Shown here piece after piece: positions 59,863 through 64,000 of a stretch of DNA of 64,000 nucleotides. Each line of letters begins with the position of its first letter. Position 1 is the stretch's first letter. Below the pieces are notes generated by a model. That model worked only from the letters and a program-made list of their open reading frames with translations. It searched no databases and was not told the DNA's origin. This DNA comes from Desulforhopalus sp. (GTDB lineage: Bacteria; Desulfobacterota; Desulfobulbia; Desulfobulbales; Desulfocapsaceae), in contig JALNVI010000005.1 in the NCBI GenBank assembly GCA_023231425.1, positions 1 to 64,000 on the forward strand. The letters are read 5' to 3'. A program made the translations under genes and the position numbers.

Positions 59863-60026
59863 CCTTGAAACAGCTTGTATGTCGTTCATCTTCGAGGCGC
59901 AGAAGGGAATTTACCGCAGGTATGTGCTTGATATTGGAGTCTGGCATTTACCTCGACGTCTCGTCCCTCGCTTTGTCGGAGGATAAATTTTTGACGGTAA
60001 CGAAGAAGACGGGCAATTATTCAAGG
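59863..60026 (-). repeat. Intergenic palindromic repeat, copy 12 (reverse, middle form)
   Basis: CCTTGAAACAGCTTGTATG to GCAATTATTCAAGG, with the core CTCGACGTCTCGTCCCTCGC but no nested module. It fills half of the 350-bp gap between csaA and the HerA-like gene. Confidence 0.87.
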
Positions 60027-60130
60027 TTCCAGAATTCTGCACAACACATCGGGTTCTCTGTGTCGGGCGGAGTATAGTCGTCCTGACTTGAAGAAAATTC
60101 TTTCAGCGACCCCTGCAAAACAGGTACAAA

Positions 60131-62512
60131 ATGACTATTACCAGAACATACGAAAAGATGGGCCTGCTCTATCTTGGTCGTGAACTTGATATGGATGGTG
60201 CCCCCGCCGGCGAAGCCCCCTTTCTCTATAAAAATAAGAATCTTACCACCCACGGAATAATCATCGGCATGACCGGCTCCGGTAAGACTGGCCTCGGCAT
60301 TAATTTGATTGAAGAGGTGAGCATGGACGGGGTTCCCTCCATTATCATCGACCCCAAGGGTGATATGGGCAACCTGATGCTCACCTTTCCTGAGTGTCGG
60401 GCGGAGGATTTTCAACCCTGGGTTGATCCGACTGAGGCAGCCCGCAGGGAACTCTCGGTGGAGGCCTTTGCCGAGCGCACTGCCACGCAGTGGCGTGAAG
60501 GACTTGCTGAGTGGGGAGAGGAACTGAGCCGTATAGGTGAACTGCGCAGGCGCACGGAGGTGGCTATATATACTCCGGGAAGCTCTGCGGGGCTGCCGGT
60601 GTCGATCCTTTCCAGCTTTGAGGCCCCTTCACAGGATGTGCTGGACGATCCCGACACCCTTCACAGCATGGTCAGCACTACTGTCACCAGTCTGCTGGCG
60701 CTCATTGGCGTTAAGGGCGACCCGTTGCAGAGCCGCGAGCATATTCTGCTCAGTTCTCTGCTCCTTCACCGCTGGCGGCGTGGCGAATCGCCGGACATGG
60801 AACGACTCATTGGAGATATCGTCAGCCCGCCGTTTGATAAGGTTGGTGTCTTTCCGCTGGAAAGTTTTTACCCGCAGTCCGAACGCATGAAGCTGGCTGT
60901 TGCGCTGAACAATATCCTCGCCAGCCCCGGGTTTGCCGCCTGGATGCAGGGCGAGCCGCTTGATATCCAACGTTTGCTCTACCGTAGCGATGGTCGGCCG
61001 CGTACCGTTATCTTCTCTATCTCTCATCTCACCGATGACGAACGGATGTTTTTTGTCACCATGCTGTTGAATGCTTTTATCGGCTGGATGCGTCGCCAGC
61101 AGGGTGCTTCATCTCTGAAGGCGCTGCTCTATATGGATGAGATCTTCGGCTATTTTCCGCCTATCGCCAACCCGCCGTCGAAAAAGCCGATGATGATGCT
61201 GCTCAAACAGGCACGTGCCTTCGGTGTGGGAGTGGTTCTGGCGACACAGAATCCGGTGGATCTTGACTATCGCGGCCTGTCTAATATCGGTTCGTGGTTT
61301 GTTGGTCGTTTGCAGACCCGGCAGGATCAGGACCGTGTGGTAGAGGGCATTGTCGGGGCCAGCGGTGGCAACGTGGAGACGGCTGAGGTACGGCGGATGC
61401 TGGCCAATATGAAGGGCCGGCAGTTTTTGCTTAACTCCGTTTACCTTGAAGGGCCGGTGCTCTTTGAAACACGCTGGGTGATGAGTTATCTGAAAGGACC
61501 GATGAGTAAAAATGATATCAGGCGGTTGATGGAAAATCGGCAGGTTGTGGAAGGTCTTCCGCAGAGTGAAATTCGCCCGTTAATGACTGCATCCCGTAAT
61601 GTGGAGAGTTCGGGCATGGCGCCGGTTTTGGAGAGGGGGATGACGCAGCGCTATCATCTGGCCTCTCCTGTTGAGGCCCCGGGTTTTGAGCCGTGGCTTG
61701 GTTTCATTGCTTCGGTGCGCTATTATGACGCGCGTCGCAATATTGATATGGTGGAGTCATGGAATCGCCGTCTCTCTCTTGACAGAGAGTGGCTTCGGCC
61801 CGACTGGGATTTGCTGGAAGAGGTCTCGTCTCCGGATGACTGGGCGATGAGTGCGCCGGAGGGGGCGAAATACTATCCGCTGCCGGGGGCAGTGGGTGCG
61901 CTGTCGAGTCTGAGTTCACTGGAGAAGGAGTATGCCGACTGGCTGTATCAGGACCGGAGGCTGGGGCTGTTTCGGGTGAAGGATTTGCAGATGGAATCAA
62001 CACCTGGAGAAACCGAGGCTGATTTTATGGTGCGGGTGGGGGCTTTTCTGCGCGACAGCAGGGAGCAGGCGATGGAAAAACTGCGCCAGCGGTACGAAGT
62101 GAAACAGAAACGGCTGGAGGAGCGGCTGGAGAAGGCTCTGGTAAAGGTTGAGAAGGAAAAACAGGATGTGCAGACAAAGACTGCTGACACTCTCATCTCC
62201 TTTGGTACTGCAGTTCTTGGCGCTTTCTTTGGCCGCAGAGCCTTCTCTGCCACCAATATTCGCCGGGCAGCCACCAGTGTGCGCGGAGTGGGGAGGGTGT
62301 CACGGGAGCGCGGTGACGTAAAGCGGGCTGAGGATGAGGCGGTCAGCCTGCGGGAGGATATTGACATGATGGCCGCCGAAATTGAGGAAAAGGTGACTGA
62401 CCTCAGTGAAGAATATGCCGTCGAGAAGTATAAGACCGAGGTCTTTGCCATCAAGCCCCGTCGTGCGGATATCTTTGATCTGGAGGCAGTGTTGTTGTGG
62501 GAAGCAGAATGA
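60131..62512 (+). CDS. HerA-like DNA-translocase ATPase
   Basis: A 793-residue ATPase of the HerA/FtsK superfamily. Walker A 'GMTGSGKTG' is at 46-54, then 'SIIIDPKGDMGNL'; Walker B 'ALLYMDEIFGYFPP' lies near 335-348, then 'ARAFGVGVVLATQNPVDLDYRGL' and an arginine-finger-like 'GRLQTRQDQDRV'. The last about 150 residues are charged coiled coil with a short hydrophobic patch ('TLISFGTAVLGAFFGRR'). Archaeal HerA works with NurA at DNA ends; no nurA is next to it, and such lone bacterial forms are of unknown role. The gene follows a repeat copy and precedes nfo, a DNA repair gene. Confidence 0.85.
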   Translation: MTITRTYEKMGLLYLGRELDMDGAPAGEAPFLYKNKNLTTHGIIIGMTGSGKTGLGINLIEEVSMDGVPSIIIDPKGDMGNLMLTFPECRAEDFQPWVDPTEAARRELSVEAFAERTATQWREGLAEWGEELSRIGELRRRTEVAIYTPGSSAGLPVSILSSFEAPSQDVLDDPDTLHSMVSTTVTSLLALIGVKGDPLQSREHILLSSLLLHRWRRGESPDMERLIGDIVSPPFDKVGVFPLESFYPQSERMKLAVALNNILASPGFAAWMQGEPLDIQRLLYRSDGRPRTVIFSISHLTDDERMFFVTMLLNAFIGWMRRQQGASSLKALLYMDEIFGYFPPIANPPSKKPMMMLLKQARAFGVGVVLATQNPVDLDYRGLSNIGSWFVGRLQTRQDQDRVVEGIVGASGGNVETAEVRRMLANMKGRQFLLNSVYLEGPVLFETRWVMSYLKGPMSKNDIRRLMENRQVVEGLPQSEIRPLMTASRNVESSGMAPVLERGMTQRYHLASPVEAPGFEPWLGFIASVRYYDARRNIDMVESWNRRLSLDREWLRPDWDLLEEVSSPDDWAMSAPEGAKYYPLPGAVGALSSLSSLEKEYADWLYQDRRLGLFRVKDLQMESTPGETEADFMVRVGAFLRDSREQAMEKLRQRYEVKQKRLEERLEKALVKVEKEKQDVQTKTADTLISFGTAVLGAFFGRRAFSATNIRRAATSVRGVGRVSRERGDVKRAEDEAVSLREDIDMMAAEIEEKVTDLSEEYAVEKYKTEVFAIKPRRADIFDLEAVLLWEAE

Positions 62513-62545
62513 AAATGAATTACAGAATATAATGGAGAATCAAGT

Positions 62546-63409
62546 ATGAAATATATTGGAGCCCACGTTTCCGCCGCTGGCGGGGTGGCCAACGCCCCTG
62601 TCAATGCCGCCGCCATCGGCGCGACAGCTTTTGCGTTCTTTACGAAAAATCAGCGTCAATGGCAGGCAAAGCCTCTGACGGAGAAGGATATCGATGATTT
62701 TAAGGCGGCCTGTGAACAGTATGGATTTACTCCGGCACAGATTTTACCGCACGATTCCTATCTGATCAATCTGGGCCACCCGGAGGAGGAGGCGCTGGCG
62801 AAGTCTCGCGCTGCCTTTAACGATGAGATGCTGCGCTGTCATCAGCTTGGCCTGCATCTTCTTAACTTTCATCCTGGCAGCCACCTGAAAAAAATTGAAA
62901 AAGAGGTGTGTCTCGCCCGCATTGCCGAGTCTATCAATCTGGCCCATAAAGAGGTGCCGGAGGTGTGTGCGGTGATAGAGGATACTGCAGGACAGGGGAC
63001 TAATCTCGGCTGGCGTCTGGAAGAGATTGCTGCCATTATTGACGGCGTAAAAGACAAGGAGAGGGTTGGTGTGTGTATTGATACCTGCCACTTCTTTGCC
63101 GCAGGCTATGACCTGAGCAGTGCAAAGGCCTGCACCAGGAGCTTTGCCGAGTTTGACCGCATCATTGGTTTTAAATATCTCAAAGGGATGCATCTCAATG
63201 ATGCAAAGTCTACCCTCGACAGCCATGTGGATCGCCACGACAGTATTGGCAAGGGGAATATTGGTTCGGAATGTTTTCGCTGGCTGATGGCTGACAGCCG
63301 TTTTGACGGCATTCCACTGGTGCTTGAGACGGTGGAACCGAATATCTGGCCGCAGGAAATTGCCCAGCTTAAGAAATGGGCGGGGCAGCCTCTTCTTTCT
63401 ACTCAATAA
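62546..63409 (+). CDS. nfo: Endonuclease IV (AP endonuclease)
   Basis: A 287-residue zinc enzyme that incises DNA at abasic sites. 'YIGAHVSAAGGVANAPVNAAAIGATAFAFFTKNQRQW' names the start; metal ligands are in 'LLNFHPGSH', 'VIEDTAGQG', 'VGVCIDTCHFFAAGYD', 'LKGMHLNDAK', 'DRHDSIGKGNIG' and 'LVLETVEPNIW'. All nine family ligands appear present. It lies 33 bases after the HerA-like gene and may share its transcript. Its 3' end overlaps the convergent TPM gene by 11 bases. Confidence 0.96.
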   Translation: MKYIGAHVSAAGGVANAPVNAAAIGATAFAFFTKNQRQWQAKPLTEKDIDDFKAACEQYGFTPAQILPHDSYLINLGHPEEEALAKSRAAFNDEMLRCHQLGLHLLNFHPGSHLKKIEKEVCLARIAESINLAHKEVPEVCAVIEDTAGQGTNLGWRLEEIAAIIDGVKDKERVGVCIDTCHFFAAGYDLSSAKACTRSFAEFDRIIGFKYLKGMHLNDAKSTLDSHVDRHDSIGKGNIGSECFRWLMADSRFDGIPLVLETVEPNIWPQEIAQLKKWAGQPLLSTQ

Positions 63410-64000
63410 TGAGATCGCGCAGCTCATTTCCGTCAGCTTTATCGGGCGGAAAGTGCTGCGCGAGCAGCAGTCCGATCTGTGTTACTGCCTTGCAGATCGC
63501 CTCACCGTTGTCTCCCTTCCCAACGGTCGCCGTCAGATTGTTGACAATCTTTTTCCACTCTTTTCTTCCCACCTTTGTATCAATTCCTTCATCGGCGAGG
63601 ATCCACGTTCGCTGTTCCAGTACCGAGATGTAGAGTAAAACTCCATTCGCCGCTGTTGTGCGGTGCAGGGAGTGTTCAAAAAAAGCTGCCTGTGCGCCGA
63701 GTCTTACCTCTTCTGCCACCTCTTTTGGCAGCAGGAAGAGTCGCAGCAGCGGGAGGGCAATCCCGGAAGCGAAGAGATGATAGAACAGGGTGAGGAGTAT
63801 TCCTTCACAGAGAAGGAAGAGATAGACGCCAGGAAAGAGATGTATGGTGTAGTAATGTGCCGGGATCATGCAGAGCAGAAGGGCTGCCGGCAGTGAGAGC
63901 AGCAGCGAGGCAAAAAGTGTGCTGAGTGGATGATGGCCTGAGCCGGGAGCCACCAGTACAACGACTTCTCCAGAGGTCCGCTTTTCGATGTTGGCAACGC
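63399..64000 (-). CDS. TPM-domain membrane protein (5' end beyond the window)
   Basis: The frame is open to the window edge, so the true start lies outside. The visible part begins 'VANIEKRTSGEVVVLVAPGS', the opening of the TPM domain (usual 'IxxAExxTSGEIVVxV'). Two or three membrane helices follow ('LFASLLLSLPAALLLCMIP', 'VYLFLLCEGILLTLFYHLF'), then 'AFFEHSLHRTTAANGVLLYISVLEQRTWILADEGI', typical of the C-terminal TPM region. Such proteins are called TPM phosphatases, but their role in bacteria is unclear. A GTG at 63953 is not the start, because similarity extends upstream. Confidence 0.8.
   Translation of the reverse strand, partial: VANIEKRTSGEVVVLVAPGSGHHPLSTLFASLLLSLPAALLLCMIPAHYYTIHLFPGVYLFLLCEGILLTLFYHLFASGIALPLLRLFLLPKEVAEEVRLGAQAAFFEHSLHRTTAANGVLLYISVLEQRTWILADEGIDTKVGRKEWKKIVNNLTATVGKGDNGEAICKAVTQIGLLLAQHFPPDKADGNELRDLIIE

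Noticed and set aside
2734..60026. The dispersed repeats as a CRISPR array
   Set aside because: They are single, widely scattered, variable in length and orientation, with no regular spacers and no cas genes.

Overview
The window reads as ordinary chromosomal DNA, of roughly even base composition, from a Gram-negative anaerobe. The cell envelope genes (lolA, pal, skp, mltD) imply an outer membrane. A glycyl radical enzyme with its activase, a selenocysteine peroxiredoxin, a DsrE-like protein, menaquinone synthesis by the futalosine route (mqnB, mqnD), MobA and MoaE, RNase Y and a SatP/Acs acetate pair together suggest a sulfate- or sulfur-metabolising member of the Desulfobacterota. My best guess is a Desulfobulbales-like organism; this is inference from gene content only.

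Layout. From 1 to 9 kb, mostly on the minus strand: a partial RluA-type pseudouridine synthase, a TauE/SafE exporter, a glycyl radical enzyme of the 4-hydroxyproline dehydratase type with its activase, a flavodoxin-ferredoxin protein, a sulfotransferase, and three tandem genes for nearly identical 45-residue secreted peptides behind a palindrome-rich promoter. From 9.4 to 12.1 kb: an operon of ferredoxin, bis-haem membrane protein and Tat-exported flavoprotein. From 12.4 to 15.9 kb: a methyltransferase, a DsrE-like protein, a selenocysteine peroxiredoxin (in-frame UGA with a SECIS-like hairpin), an IS3 remnant and a nitroreductase. From 16 to 24.7 kb: stress and ion transport (Usp, KefF-like, two tandem Kef antiporters, ClC, BrkB, MoaE). 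From 24.9 to 46.8 kb: housekeeping genes (mltD, Nudix, zapB-like and zapA, a probable 6S RNA, rny, tyrS, a Fur regulator, radical SAM, pal-skp, yicC-remA-gmk, rlmB, MFS, S1, yfcE-like, lolA, fmdB-like, queA, mqnB-mqnD-mobA). From 47 to 64 kb: satP, bpt, a membrane protein, rarA, a second TSUP exporter, a metallo-hydrolase, acs, recN, a PP-loop thiolase-like protein, csaA, a HerA-like ATPase, nfo and a TPM-domain protein cut by the window edge.

Running through the whole window is a family of imperfectly palindromic intergenic repeats (12 recognisable copies, 35 to about 250 bp). They share the inverted end CCTTGAATAATC, usually preceded by GGGNN. They come in short, middle and long forms, and the long form carries a second palindromic module. 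They lie directly against stop codons, terminators and starts, so they will be co-transcribed as hairpins and they create false N-terminal extensions in gene prediction. This family, the tandem peptide genes with their palindromic operators, and the selenocysteine peroxiredoxin are the most noteworthy content.
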